DNA of 64,000 bases from Streptomyces mobaraensis (GCF_020099395.1 NZ_CP083590.1:310001-374000); one strand, 5' to 3'; shown: positions 1-8,393, counted from the first letter of the stretch. Made by a program: numbers and translations. Notes: a model not told the origin generated them from the sequence alone.

Positions 1-324
1 GACGGCGCCACCTGGCACGACGCCTCCGACATCGACATCGACCACGTCGTCCCGCTCGCCGAGGCGTGGCGCTCCGGGGCCAACACGTGGACCAAGGCGG
101 ACCGGCAGAAGTTCGCCAACGACCTGACGCGCCCCCAGCTCATCGCCGTGACCGACCGCGTCAACCAGGCGAAGGGCGACAAGGACCCGGCGAAGTGGAT
201 GCCCTCGCGCGCCGACTACGCCTGTACGTACGTGCGCATGTGGGTCACCGTCAAGCACGACTACAAGCTCACGGTGGACAGCGCCGAGAAGAACAAGCTG
301 GCGGCGGTCCTCAAGGGCTGCTGA
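1..324 (+). CDS. Secreted HNH endonuclease family protein, C-terminal part (5' end cut by window)
   Basis: Frame 1 is open from the first base to a TGA at 322-324, giving the last 107 residues. It contains DIDHVVPLAEAW near residue 12, the His-centred beta-beta-alpha core of the HNH/DUF1524 nuclease family, followed by conserved asparagine and lysine positions. Two cysteines (in DYACTY and at the C-terminus) could form a disulphide, as in exported actinobacterial members. These proteins are usually about 200-230 residues with a signal peptide, so roughly half is missing. Family membership gives a DNA- or RNA-cleaving activity; the substrate cannot be told from this part. The product is followed by a convergent PucR-type regulator 31 bases away. 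Confidence 0.75.
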   Translation, partial: DGATWHDASDIDIDHVVPLAEAWRSGANTWTKADRQKFANDLTRPQLIAVTDRVNQAKGDKDPAKWMPSRADYACTYVRMWVTVKHDYKLTVDSAEKNKLAAVLKGC

Positions 325-355
325 CCCGGAACGCCCCTCCCCCGGGCCCGTCGTC

Positions 356-1519
356 CTACCCGGGCGGCGGGCCCGCCACCGTCCGCGCGATGTCGAGGGT
401 GAGCCGCTGCCAGGGGTCGCGCGGGTCGCGGCCGGTCAGTTCGCGGACCCGGCGCAGCCGGTAGCGCAGGGACTGCGGGTGCAGCCGCAGGCCGCGGGCG
501 GCGGCGGTGGCGGAGCCCGTGTCGAGGTACGCGGTCAGGGCCTCCAGCAGGTGCCGCTGGGCGGACCGGGCGAGCAGGCCGAGGACCAGGCGGCCGATGT
601 GCTCCGCGTCCGTGGCCGGGTGCCCGGCGAGCAGGGCGAGGACGTGCGCGTCGGCGTCGGTGAGGAGCCGCCCGGGGCGGTGGGCGTGCTCCGGCGCGGT
701 GGCGAGGGCGCCGGCGGCGAGGCGGTGGGCGACGGCGATCCGGTCCAGGCCCTCACCGGTGATCGCGCAGCCGCGCAGCCCGCGTTCCGCCAGCACCCCC
801 GGGGCCGCCGCGACGGCGTCCGCCGGGAGCAGCAGCACCGTGCGCGGCCCCTGCGCGGTGGCCAGCGGGGTGCCGGTGGCCGGGCCGGTGAGCACGGCGA
901 GCAGCTCCGCCGGGTCCGCCGGGCGGTCGCCCTCGCCCGGTCCGACGACCAGCAGGCAGTAGGGGTACGGCAGTTCGACGCCGAGGCGGGCCGCGCGGTC
1001 CGTCACGGCGCCGACGGACGCGTGCCGGCCGGCGATCAGGTCGTCCAGCAGCAGGCGCAGCGCCTGCGCCCGGTCGCCCGCCAGCCGTTCGCTGGTGGCG
1101 GTGTAGGAACCGGCCATCACCTCGCACAGGGTGTCGAGGGTGGTGAGGAGCTGCCGGGTGAGGGCGAACGCGTCGGCGGCGGCGGAGGGGGCGGCGCGGG
1201 CCGCGATCTCGTCCACCAGTACGGCGGCGGCGACCCGGTAGGCCCGCAGCACGGCCGGCAGCGGGCGGCCGTCGGCCGCCCGGGCGGCCGCGATGCCGCG
1301 GAAGCGGCGCAGGTCTGCGGGGCCGATGTCGCCGTCGACGGCCCACAGGTGCAGGAAGCGCTCCAGCGCCCAGCCCGCTATGGCCCGGACCTCCCCGCGG
1401 CGCCCGTCGTCCAGGTCCGCGTAGGCGGGGACCCGTTCGTGCACCGCGTCGACGACGGCCTCGACGACGCGCGGGTCGGTGACCAGCTCCCGGCGGATCC
1501 GCTCGCGTTCGTTCGTCAC
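356..1519 (-). CDS. PucR/CdaR-family helix-turn-helix transcriptional regulator
   Basis: 387 residues from a GTG start. The frame stays open to 1645, but that would overlap the divergent gene at 1635, and the conserved-looking sequence begins at VTNERERIRRELV. The C-terminus (about residues 325-380) is the PucR-type HTH_30 domain: an Ala-rich first helix, then RLHPQSLRYRLRRVRELTG, which ends like other members with a short LTLDIA helix. The N-terminal two thirds is the GGDEF-like/RsbRD-like sensory region of these proteins. It lies divergently 115 bases from a 2-hydroxyacid oxidase/dehydrogenase pair and is probably their regulator. The effector is unknown. The exact start is the least certain part. 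Confidence 0.8.
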   Translation of the reverse strand: MTNERERIRRELVTDPRVVEAVVDAVHERVPAYADLDDGRRGEVRAIAGWALERFLHLWAVDGDIGPADLRRFRGIAAARAADGRPLPAVLRAYRVAAAVLVDEIAARAAPSAAADAFALTRQLLTTLDTLCEVMAGSYTATSERLAGDRAQALRLLLDDLIAGRHASVGAVTDRAARLGVELPYPYCLLVVGPGEGDRPADPAELLAVLTGPATGTPLATAQGPRTVLLLPADAVAAAPGVLAERGLRGCAITGEGLDRIAVAHRLAAGALATAPEHAHRPGRLLTDADAHVLALLAGHPATDAEHIGRLVLGLLARSAQRHLLEALTAYLDTGSATAAARGLRLHPQSLRYRLRRVRELTGRDPRDPWQRLTLDIARTVAGPPPG

Positions 1520-1634
1520 CCCGTGATGGTCGCAGTACTCACCCCGTGCGCACCACCGTGGACGGGGCACGTCACCGCCGTGAGGATCGCTGCCGGAACG
1601 CAGCGGTTCCACGGACGGGAGGCGGGACGGACCC

Positions 1635-2810
1635 ATGAGCACCACGCCGCGCTGGGCGGACTACCAGTACGAGATCTACCTGAACGGCCTGTCGGGGGCG
1701 GTCCCCCGGCTGCCGGCCGACCCGAGCCGGCTGGAGGAGCTGGTCGAACGGCGGCTCGGCGCCGGCCCGGCGGGGTACATGATCGGCGCGGCGGGCACCG
1801 GGAGCACCGCCCGCGCCAACCGCGCCGCCCTCGACCGCTGGCGGATCGTGCCGCGGATGCTGCGGGACGTGGCCGAACGCGACCTGTCCGTCGAGCTGTT
1901 CGGCCGCCGGCTGCCGGCGCCGCTCGCGCTGGCGCCGGTCGGCATCCTGAAGATCGCGCACCCGGACGCCGAGCCGGCCGCGGCCCGCGCCGCCGCCGCG
2001 CTCGGCGTCCCGTACGTCCTGTCGTCGGCGTCGAGCACCCCGATGGAGCGGGTCGCGGAGGCGATGGGCGACGCCGAGCGGTGGTTCCAGCTGTACTGGC
2101 CGAAGGACCGCGAGGTGGCCCGGAGTTTCCTGACCCGGGCCCGGGAGGCGGGCTACACGGCCCTGTTCGTCACCCTGGACACCCCGCTGCTGTCCTGGCG
2201 CCCGCGCGACCTGGACCAGGCGTACCTGCCGTTCCTGCACGGCGTCGGCACGGCCAACTACTTCAGCGACCCGGCGTTCCGGGCCGGGCTGGCCAAGCCC
2301 GTGGAGGAGGACCGCGAGGCGGCGGTCCGGCACTTCCTCGGAATGTTCTCCGACGCCGGGAAGACCTGGCCCGACCTGGCGTTCCTCCGCGAGCACTGGG
2401 ACGGCCCGATCGTGCTCAAGGGCGTGCTGCACCCGGACGACGCGCGGGCCGCCGCCGACGCGGGCATGGACGGCGTCGTCGTCTCCAACCACGGCGGCCG
2501 GCAGGTGGCGGGCGCGGTGGCCGCCGCCGACGCGCTGCCCGGCGTGGTGGCGGCGGCCGGCGACCGGCTGACCGTCCTGTTCGACAGCGGGGTGCGCACG
2601 GGCGACGACGTGTTCAAGGCCCTCGCGCTGGGCGCGCGGGCGGTGCTGCTGGGCCGGCCGTACGTGTACGGGCTGGCCCTGGACGGGCAGGCGGGCGTGG
2701 ACCACGTCGTCCGGTCCGTGCTGGCCGAGTTGGACCTCACCCTGGCCCTGTCCGGGCACGCGGACCCCGCCTCGCCGGGCCCCGCCGACCTCGTCCGGGA
2801 GGCGCTGTGA
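1635..2810 (+). CDS. FMN-dependent alpha-hydroxyacid oxidase, lactate 2-monooxygenase-like
   Basis: 391 residues, a full-length TIM-barrel flavoenzyme that oxidises 2-hydroxy acids with FMN. Visible family motifs are FQLYW (151-155), LKGV with Lys262, VVVSNHGGRQ with catalytic His286 and Arg289, FDSGVRTG (316-323, FMN phosphate) and LLGRPYVYG (338-346). Its length and the N-terminal YQYEIYLNGL segment fit the lactate 2-monooxygenase branch, which has a longer N-terminus than plain glycolate oxidases; whether it is an oxidase or a monooxygenase cannot be decided from sequence. The stop overlaps the GTG of the next gene by 4 bases, so the two form a translationally coupled operon. The start is an ATG directly facing the divergent PucR-type regulator. 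Confidence 0.88.
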   Translation: MSTTPRWADYQYEIYLNGLSGAVPRLPADPSRLEELVERRLGAGPAGYMIGAAGTGSTARANRAALDRWRIVPRMLRDVAERDLSVELFGRRLPAPLALAPVGILKIAHPDAEPAAARAAAALGVPYVLSSASSTPMERVAEAMGDAERWFQLYWPKDREVARSFLTRAREAGYTALFVTLDTPLLSWRPRDLDQAYLPFLHGVGTANYFSDPAFRAGLAKPVEEDREAAVRHFLGMFSDAGKTWPDLAFLREHWDGPIVLKGVLHPDDARAAADAGMDGVVVSNHGGRQVAGAVAAADALPGVVAAAGDRLTVLFDSGVRTGDDVFKALALGARAVLLGRPYVYGLALDGQAGVDHVVRSVLAELDLTLALSGHADPASPGPADLVREAL

Positions 2811-3781
2811 GCGAGCCGAAGAACGTCCTGGCCGTGGTCTCCCCGCACGTCGGCGGGCGGGCGGCCGGCGCCGCGCTCGCCGGGCTGTTCCCGGGCCGGG
2901 CCCGGGTCACCGTCGTGGAGACGGCCGACGAGGACCCGGCCGCGCTGCGCGAGGCACACGTCGTCATCACCGGTCTCGGGCCGGTGACGGCCGCGCACTT
3001 CGCCGCCGCGCCCGCCCTGGAGCTCGTCCAGTGCGCCAGCCACGGCTACGACTACGTGGACCTGGACGCCGCCCGCGCGCACTCGGTCCCGGTCTGCACC
3101 ATCGGCTCCAGCACAGCGGAGCGGCAGAACGTGGCCGAGCAGACCTTCGCCCTGATGCTGGCCCTCGCCAAGCAACTCGTCCCGGCGCACACCGCGCTCA
3201 CCGAGGGCGACTGGGCGCTGCCACGCCTCCAGTCGTCGATCACCGAGCTGTCCGGCAAGACGCTGGGCATCGTGGGTCTGGGCACGATCGGCACCGAAGT
3301 CGCCCGCCGGGCGGCCGCGTTCGACATGCGGATCGTCTACAGCGGGCCGGAGGCGGCCCCGCCGGAGACCGAGGCCCGGCTCGGCGCCCGCCGCGTCGAG
3401 CTGGAGGAGCTGCTCCGCACGTCCGACTACGTGACGCTGCACGCGCCGCTCACCGCCGCCACCCGGCACCTGCTGGACGCCGGGCGGCTGGCCCTGCTCA
3501 AGCCCACCGCCTTCGTGGTGAACACGGCCCGCGGCGCCCTGATCGACCAGGAGGCGCTCGCCGACGCCCTGGAGGCGGGCGCGCTGGCCGGCGCCGGGCT
3601 GGACGTCTTCGACCCGGAGCCGCCCCCGGCGTCGCTGCGGCTGCTGCGCGCCCCCAACGTGGTCCTCTCCCCGCACGTCGCGGGCGTCACCCGGGAGACG
3701 CTGGTGCGCATCGCGCTCGCCGCCGTGCAGAACGTCCTGGAGTACTTCGAGGGCGCACCGCCGCGGGACGCGGTCTCCTGA
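2807..3781 (+). CDS. D-isomer-specific 2-hydroxyacid dehydrogenase
   Basis: 324 residues from a GTG that overlaps the preceding stop (GTGA). The NAD-binding Rossmann motif GLGTIG is at 157-162. The catalytic set of the family is present: Arg242 in NTARGALID, Glu271 in DVFDPEP and His290 in LSPHVAG. It interconverts a 2-keto acid and its D-2-hydroxy acid with NAD(P)H in the cytoplasm. Coupling to an FMN hydroxyacid oxidase acting on a similar carbon skeleton suggests a small pathway that oxidises a 2-hydroxy acid of both configurations or salvages its keto form. The physiological substrate (lactate, glycerate, a phenyl-lactate or another) is not readable from the sequence. Confidence 0.88.
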   Translation: MSEPKNVLAVVSPHVGGRAAGAALAGLFPGRARVTVVETADEDPAALREAHVVITGLGPVTAAHFAAAPALELVQCASHGYDYVDLDAARAHSVPVCTIGSSTAERQNVAEQTFALMLALAKQLVPAHTALTEGDWALPRLQSSITELSGKTLGIVGLGTIGTEVARRAAAFDMRIVYSGPEAAPPETEARLGARRVELEELLRTSDYVTLHAPLTAATRHLLDAGRLALLKPTAFVVNTARGALIDQEALADALEAGALAGAGLDVFDPEPPPASLRLLRAPNVVLSPHVAGVTRETLVRIALAAVQNVLEYFEGAPPRDAVS

Positions 3782-3810
3782 AGTCCCCTTCCCCGACCGG
3801 AGGTTCCGAT

Positions 3811-4629
3811 ATGCACCGAAGAACGGCCTTTCGCCACCGCTTAGTCCGCGGGCTGCTGTGCGGCGTCCTGGCGCTGCTGCCCGCGTTCGCGGGCGGCGTC
3901 GCGGCGGCGTCGCCCGCGAACGCCAGGACCGTGGCGCGGGCGTGTGGCGCGGACACCACGGCCCTCGGCCGGCCCGACCGGCCCGTGGCCGGGTCACTGG
4001 TGTCGGCCGTCCGCGCCGACGGCAGGACCGAGCAGTTCCAGCAGTTCTACGACACCTCGACGATGGGCGGACTGCCCTTCGTCTGGCACCGGTCGCAGGA
4101 CGAGCCGGGCGGCGCGTACGGCGACTGGGAGCGGGTGAGCGCGACGCCCGTCGGACCCAAGCTGTACGAGGTGGACGCGGTGGAGAACTCCGCCGGCGGG
4201 CTGGAGGTGTTCTTCTCCTCCTACGGCGGCTTCTGCCACACCGTGCTGCGCACGCCCGACGACCCATGGCCCCCGGCGGAGAGCTTCGAGCTGGCGCCGC
4301 CTCCGTACCACGGCGGTCTGACCCTCTTCAAGGACCGTGCCGGCCGGCTGCACGCCTTCGCCGCGAGCCGGTCCACCGGCGCGGCCATGGAGGTGCGCAG
4401 CCAGGACGCGACCGCCGACGACCGCTGGGGCGCGGTCCGCGCCACGGGCCCGGTGCCGGAGAGCAACGTGGGGCTGAGCGCGCCCTCGTCCGTCACCCAG
4501 CTCCCCGACGGCCGGCTGCGGCTGGTCGCCCGGGAGTGGAACCGCGACCGCTTCTGGACGGTCACCGAGCGAGACCCCCTCCTGGCTTGGGGGCCGTGGC
4601 GGCTGTGCGCGGACGCGAGCTGCTCCTGA
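3811..4629 (+). CDS. Secreted protein, probable beta-propeller/lectin-like
   Basis: 272 residues starting at an ATG preceded by CCGGAGG. Residues 1-35 form a Sec signal peptide: arginine-rich start, a leucine-rich core LLCGVLALLPAF and an Ala-x-Ala-type cleavage region. The mature part has repeated short segments with aromatic residues and Asp-Gly turns (for example RADGRTEQFQQFYD, SAGGLEVFFSSYGG, DRAGRLHAFAAS, LPDGRLRLVARE), spaced like blades of a propeller such as the PLL/fucose-lectin or sialidase folds. Cysteines at the start and end of the mature chain could close the ring. I cannot name the ligand. It lies 30 bases after the dehydrogenase gene and may share its transcript. Confidence 0.65.
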   Translation: MHRRTAFRHRLVRGLLCGVLALLPAFAGGVAAASPANARTVARACGADTTALGRPDRPVAGSLVSAVRADGRTEQFQQFYDTSTMGGLPFVWHRSQDEPGGAYGDWERVSATPVGPKLYEVDAVENSAGGLEVFFSSYGGFCHTVLRTPDDPWPPAESFELAPPPYHGGLTLFKDRAGRLHAFAASRSTGAAMEVRSQDATADDRWGAVRATGPVPESNVGLSAPSSVTQLPDGRLRLVAREWNRDRFWTVTERDPLLAWGPWRLCADASCS

Positions 4630-4777
4630 CGGCCGAAGTCCGGCCGAACTTCCCCGTGCGCCGACGTGGCCGAACGCCGGCGCACGGCGGGGAGACCCGG
4701 GCCGGAGCGGGCCGCGGCGGTGGCGGATACGGGCCGGGTGCGCGGCCCGCCCGGTAGGCGGCGCCCGCGGCCCGTCC

Positions 4778-4783
4778 TAGCCT
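4778..4783 (+). promoter_or_regulatory. Likely -10 box of a leaderless methyltransferase mRNA
   Basis: TAGCCT fits the Streptomyces TAnnnT pattern and ends exactly six bases before the ATG at 4790. Transcription would then start at the A of the start codon. There is no Shine-Dalgarno sequence, which agrees with leaderless translation. Confidence 0.5.
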
Positions 4784-4789
4784 CGCCGT

Positions 4790-5362
4790 ATGGCGATGAA
4801 CCGCTACCACCGCCTCTACTGCCGGTCCCGGCGCTGGGCCCGGACCGTCGAGGAGCAGGTGCTGCCCTGGGCGCTGGACGGTGTGCCGCTCGGTTCCGAC
4901 GCGCTGGAGATCGGCCCGGGGTACGGCGTCACGACGGACGGGCTGCTGTGCCGGGTGGACCGGCTGACGCTCGCCGAGGCCGACCCGGCCGCCGTCGAAC
5001 GGCTGCGCCGCCGCTACGGCGGGCGGGCCGGGGTCGTCCACGCGGACGGCGCCGAACTGCCACTGCCGGACGGGCGGTTCGACGCGGTCACGTGCTTCAC
5101 GATGCTCCACCACGTGCCCTCGCCCGAACGGCAGGACCGGCTGTTCGCCGAGGCGCGCCGGGTGCTGCGGCCGGGCGGGGTCTTCGCGGGCTGCGACTCC
5201 CTGGACGGGACCGTCTTCCGCCTCGTGCACCGGGGCGACACCTGTGTGCCGGTGCCGCCGGGCACGCTGGCGGCCCGGCTCAGGGCGGCGGGCTTCGAGG
5301 AGGCCCGGGTCAGCGCTGGAAAGGGCAGGTTCCGCTTCCGGGCCTTCGCGGGCGGCGCGTGA
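4790..5362 (+). CDS. Class I SAM-dependent methyltransferase
   Basis: 190 residues. Motif I, LEIGPGYGVTT at 39-49, is the SAM-binding glycine loop; the following acidic strand TLAEADP and the CFTMLHHVP/RRVLRPGGVFAG region are motifs IV to VI of the UbiE/Methyltransf_11 type. The protein lacks extra domains, so it is a soluble small-molecule methyltransferase of unknown substrate. The ATG has no ribosome-binding site but sits behind a TAGCCT box at leaderless distance. It is isolated on the plus strand between a secreted protein gene and a convergent lipoprotein gene. Confidence 0.82.
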   Translation: MAMNRYHRLYCRSRRWARTVEEQVLPWALDGVPLGSDALEIGPGYGVTTDGLLCRVDRLTLAEADPAAVERLRRRYGGRAGVVHADGAELPLPDGRFDAVTCFTMLHHVPSPERQDRLFAEARRVLRPGGVFAGCDSLDGTVFRLVHRGDTCVPVPPGTLAARLRAAGFEEARVSAGKGRFRFRAFAGGA

Positions 5363-5392
5363 GCCGGCGGCCCGGAGGGGCCTGCCGGGCGG

Positions 5393-5839
5393 CTACTTCA
5401 CCTTGTACTCGCAGGGCTTGTTGCTCTTGCCGTCCTGGTTGTCCGCGACCTTCTTCCCGTCGACGACGATGGTGCACGACCCGGCGCGCAGCATCCCGTT
5501 CTCGTCCTGCGACGAGCCGGGGACCACGCTCACCAGCCGGCCGACCGTGCGTTCCGCGCCCTCCGGCGTGATGGTGGCGGTCCTCTTCCAGGGCAGGGTC
5601 ACCTGCTGTGCGCCGTTGCCGTCGAGGTTGTAGTAGATCTGCGTCGTCCCCTTGCCCCGCACCTCCAGGGTCACCTGGTGGGACGTCCCCTTGTCGGTGT
5701 CCTCCTTGGGCCGGGCCTCCGACCCCTGCGAAGCGGACGCGGCCTTGTCGCCCTTGTCGTCACCCTTGTCCCCGCCACCGCAACCGGCCAGCAGTGCGGC
5801 GGTCGCGACCGTGATGACGGCCATGGCTGTCTTGCGCAT
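5393..5839 (-). CDS. MmpS-like lipoprotein
   Basis: 148 residues. The start is the ATG at 5839 with GGAAGAGGAGA in front. Residues 1-18 are a lipoprotein signal ending in the lipobox LLAGC, so Cys is lipidated after export. A charged Gly/Lys/Asp linker follows, then a beta-rich domain (VTLEVRGKGTTQIYYN, VTLPWKRTATI, CTIVVDGKKVADN) like the MmpS/transport-accessory family of actinobacteria, with two cysteines late in the chain. In mycobacteria MmpS proteins assist MmpL exporters, but no MmpL gene is nearby, so the role here is open. Upstream on the same strand, TATGAT at 5884-5889 is a fair -10 box. Confidence 0.72.
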   Translation of the reverse strand: MRKTAMAVITVATAALLAGCGGGDKGDDKGDKAASASQGSEARPKEDTDKGTSHQVTLEVRGKGTTQIYYNLDGNGAQQVTLPWKRTATITPEGAERTVGRLVSVVPGSSQDENGMLRAGSCTIVVDGKKVADNQDGKSNKPCEYKVK

Positions 5840-5988
5840 GTCTCCTCTTCCGACGGCGACGGCCCGGGCGGACGGCCCGGACCGGCCGTCGATCATATGC
5901 CGTGCGTGAAAGGCGGCTCTCGGGCGGGCATGACGGGCGCGGCGGGCGTCGCCTCTCGCGGAAGCCCGTCCGCTCTCCTGGATGCCCG

Positions 5989-6624
5989 TCAGTTCTCGCG
6001 GAAGCCGTCGCGCAGCAGGGAGAAGGCGTGGTCGGCGTCGGCGACGGCCTCGGGGTGGACCTCGTCGGCCGAGCGGCCCGTGACGATGCGTTCCCAGTTG
6101 GCCAGGGCGAGGGTCCGCCGGGTGGCGACCAGTTGTCCGGCCAGCAGCCGGGCGGTGATCTCCGGGCGTTCGGTGTCCAGCGTCTCGCGGAGGGCCTCGG
6201 CCAGGGACTCCTCCTCGCGTGCCAGGTACTCGCCCATGCGGGCCACCAGGGTCGGCGTGGAGCGGATGAGGCCGTGGAAGGCGAGGACCTCGGCGGCGTC
6301 GTTGAGGCCGGTGATGGGGTCGCGGGCGTCGAGCCGGGCGCGGAAGTCGCGGTGCAGGGCGTCCAGGACGGAGACCCCGGGGCCGCGTTCGCGGACCAGG
6401 TCGGCCGCCTCGGTCTGGTGGTCGGCGAACCGGTGGACGACCAGGTCCTCCTTGGTCGGGAAATACCGGAACAGCGTGGGCTTGGAGACCTCGGCCTCCG
6501 CCGCGACGTCCGCGACCGACACCCCGTCGAAGCCGTGCCGGAGGAACAGCCTGATCGCCGTGTCGGAGATGGCCGCCCGCGTCCGCTGCTTCTTGCGCTC
6601 CCGCAGACCCGTCGATCCGTCCAT
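5989..6624 (-). CDS. TetR/AcrR-family transcriptional repressor
   Basis: 211 residues. After a basic start, residues 12-60 are the TetR HTH: AAISDTAIRLFLRHGFDGVSVADVAAEAEVSKPTLFRYFPTKEDL-type sequence with the conserved phenylalanine-tyrosine-phenylalanine end of the recognition helix. The rest is the helical ligand-binding/dimer domain. It is divergent to the GNAT acetyltransferase gene with 98 bases between, and that gap holds a near-perfect palindrome and an 8-bp inverted repeat, so it probably controls itself and the acetyltransferase. Inducer unknown. Confidence 0.85.
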   Translation of the reverse strand: MDGSTGLRERKKQRTRAAISDTAIRLFLRHGFDGVSVADVAAEAEVSKPTLFRYFPTKEDLVVHRFADHQTEAADLVRERGPGVSVLDALHRDFRARLDARDPITGLNDAAEVLAFHGLIRSTPTLVARMGEYLAREEESLAEALRETLDTERPEITARLLAGQLVATRRTLALANWERIVTGRSADEVHPEAVADADHAFSLLRDGFREN

Positions 6625-6635
6625 GCGGTCACCCT

Positions 6636-6690
6636 AACACGCGCGTTACCAGGGAACTCAACTGACCGAGTCCACTATGTGACCTGGTAA
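6636..6690. promoter_or_regulatory. Candidate TetR operator region between divergent genes
   Basis: Two features lie here. AACACGCGCGTT (6636-6647) is a 12-bp palindrome with one mismatch, the shape of many TetR operators. TTACCAGG at 6646-6653 and CCTGGTAA at 6683-6690 are perfect inverted arms 29 bases apart. Both could be bound by the adjacent regulator and would cover the start regions of both genes. Confidence 0.5.
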
Positions 6691-6722
6691 TTCGTTTCCC
6701 GCGCCACCCGCCGCCGCCGACA

Positions 6723-7214
6723 ATGGCGGCCATGGAACTGCGCGGGGAGAGGGTCGTACTGCGGCCCGCCGGGAACGGGGACGCCGTGATCCTCGACAGG
6801 ATCGTCCGGGAGCCGGCCGTCGCGCGCTGGTGGTCGCCGCCGGACGACTACACGGACATGCTCGCCGTCACCCTCGGCACGCCCGGCGGCGAGGTCGTCG
6901 GAGCGGTCCGGTACGACGAGGAGACCGACCCGGAGTTCCGGAGCGCCGGCATGGACATCTTCCTGACGACGGCTCACCACGGCGAGGGGCTCGGCGCCGA
7001 CGCCCTCCGCACGCTCGCCCGGTGGCTGATCGGCGAACGCGGCCACCACCGGCTCACCCTCGACCCGCTGGCCGCCAACACGGCGGCCATCCGCTGCTAC
7101 ACCAAGCTCGGCTTCCGGCCGGTCGGGATCCTGCGCGCGTACCAGCGCGACCACCGTTCGGGGGTCTGGCAGGACGCCCTGCTCATGGACCTGCTCGCGG
7201 ACGAACTCACCTGA
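6723..7214 (+). CDS. GNAT N-acetyltransferase, aminoglycoside 6'-acetyltransferase-like
   Basis: 163 residues; a second ATG at 6732 is an equally good start. The chain shows the GNAT core: RGERVVLRPAGNGD, the acetyl-CoA loop region HHGEGLGADALRTLARWL (Gly-rich pyrophosphate site), and the final RLTLDPLAANTAAIRCYTKLGFRPVGILR motif. The DP..AN..AIRCY.K.GF signature resembles AAC(6')-I aminoglycoside acetyltransferases, but the same signature occurs in amino-terminal and polyamine acetyltransferases, so the drug assignment is only an inference. Divergent location to a TetR repressor supports an inducible detoxification role. Confidence 0.78.
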   Translation: MAAMELRGERVVLRPAGNGDAVILDRIVREPAVARWWSPPDDYTDMLAVTLGTPGGEVVGAVRYDEETDPEFRSAGMDIFLTTAHHGEGLGADALRTLARWLIGERGHHRLTLDPLAANTAAIRCYTKLGFRPVGILRAYQRDHRSGVWQDALLMDLLADELT

Positions 7215-7233
7215 CCCGCCTGACTCGTCCGAC

Positions 7234-8031
7234 TCACACGTCCTCCGTCCCGCCCTGGCAGCGCGGACACCAGTAGGTCGGCCGTTCCCGGCCGGGCTCC
7301 CCCTGGTCCGCGAGGCGGACCGGCCCGCCGCACCGGCGGCAGGGGCGGCCCGCGCGGCCGTAGACCCAGAGCCGGCGGTCGGGGTGGGGGTCGGCGGTGG
7401 TGATCCGGGCGGAGCGGTCCTTGTTGACGTCGAGGAGCTTCCGGGCCAGGGCCGGCAGCCGGGCCGGCGACGGCACCCGCCCCATGGGCAGCCACGGCGA
7501 GATCCGCAGCATGTAGCAGATCTCGGACTTGTAGACGTTGCCGACGCCGGCGAGGTTGCGCTGGTCGAGCAGCGCGTCGCCGACGGCCCGTCCGGGGTCG
7601 GCGAGGAGGCGGCGCAGCGCCTCCGCCGCGTCCCAGTCCGGGCCGAGGAGGTCCGGCCCGAGGTGGCCGACGACGGTGGACTCGTCGGCGGTGCGCAGGA
7701 GTTCGAGCACGGGGAGACGGTAACCGACCGCGACGTGGCGGTCGTTGGCGAGGACGGCGCGGATCTGGTGCCCGGGGCCGCCGCGCGGGCGCTCGCCGGC
7801 GGCGTGGACGCGCCAGGAGCCCTCCATCCCGAGGTGCGAGTGGAGGGTGAGGCCGCCGTCCAGCCGCAGGAGCAGGTGTTTGCCCCGCGACACCGCCTCG
7901 ACGACGTCCCGGCCGCCGAGATCGGTCGTCGCCAGGGCGGGGACGCGCAGGTCGCCGCGGGTCAAAGTGGTCCCCGCCAGAGCGCGGTGGAGGCGCCGCG
8001 CGGTCCGCCAGACGGTGTCGCCCTCGGGCAT
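7234..8031 (-). CDS. nei: Endonuclease VIII-like DNA glycosylase (Fpg/Nei family, Nei2 type)
   Basis: 265 residues. The N-terminus MPEGDTVWRTA gives, after Met removal, the catalytic Pro1-Glu2 of Fpg/Nei bifunctional glycosylases. SRGKHLLLRLDGG carries the conserved beta-hairpin lysine and HSHLGMEGSWRV the void-filling region. The H2TH region around LLDQRNLAGVGNVYKSEICY is intact, and the C-terminal zinc finger has four cysteines in CxxC...CxxC spacing (CRRCGG and CPRCQG). PEGDTV rather than PELPEV places it with actinobacterial Nei2 proteins. It removes oxidised pyrimidines and nicks the abasic site. A GGGAGG ribosome site precedes the ATG. Confidence 0.9.
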   Translation of the reverse strand: MPEGDTVWRTARRLHRALAGTTLTRGDLRVPALATTDLGGRDVVEAVSRGKHLLLRLDGGLTLHSHLGMEGSWRVHAAGERPRGGPGHQIRAVLANDRHVAVGYRLPVLELLRTADESTVVGHLGPDLLGPDWDAAEALRRLLADPGRAVGDALLDQRNLAGVGNVYKSEICYMLRISPWLPMGRVPSPARLPALARKLLDVNKDRSARITTADPHPDRRLWVYGRAGRPCRRCGGPVRLADQGEPGRERPTYWCPRCQGGTEDV

Positions 8032-8058
8032 GCGGCGCCTCCCACGGCGTACGGTCCC

Positions 8059-8331
8059 TCAGTCGCGGGACAGCGGTGTCTTGAGGGACACCCGGCCGCT
8101 CACCTCCTCCGGCACGGCGTCCTCCACCCAGGATGCGGCCCGGCCCGCCGTGGCGTCACCGGTGGCGGCCAGGTTGGAGAGCCGCTGGGTGACACCCGAG
8201 GCGGCGGGTGCGGGGGCGGGGGCGGCCGTCGGGCCTTCGGCGGCGTACGCGGCGGTGGTCGCGGTGGCGAGGCCGCCGGAGAGGAGGAGCAGCGACCCGG
8301 CGGCGATGCGCGACATGATGCGGTTGTTCAT
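8059..8331 (-). CDS. Small secreted hypothetical protein
   Basis: 90 residues starting at the ATG at 8331. Residues 1-30 look like a Sec signal peptide (MNNRIMSRIAAG, a Leu/Gly core, AYA-A cleavage). The mature part is an Ala/Pro stretch followed by an amphipathic segment with no cysteine. I do not recognise the family. It lies between the Nei gene and the sigma factor, all on the same strand. Confidence 0.6.
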   Translation of the reverse strand: MNNRIMSRIAAGSLLLLSGGLATATTAAYAAEGPTAAPAPAPAASGVTQRLSNLAATGDATAGRAASWVEDAVPEEVSGRVSLKTPLSRD

Positions 8332-8393
8332 GCCGTGCCAACGAGCCACCGGGGACAAACGACACGAACGCCGCCCGGCGCCCGTTCCGCCCC

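Noticed and set aside
479..3781. A 1100-codon plus-strand frame across the PucR gene and the two dehydrogenase genes
   Set aside because: The first part is the antisense of the PucR gene and is Arg/Gly-rich without motifs; only its end, from 2807, is a real gene.
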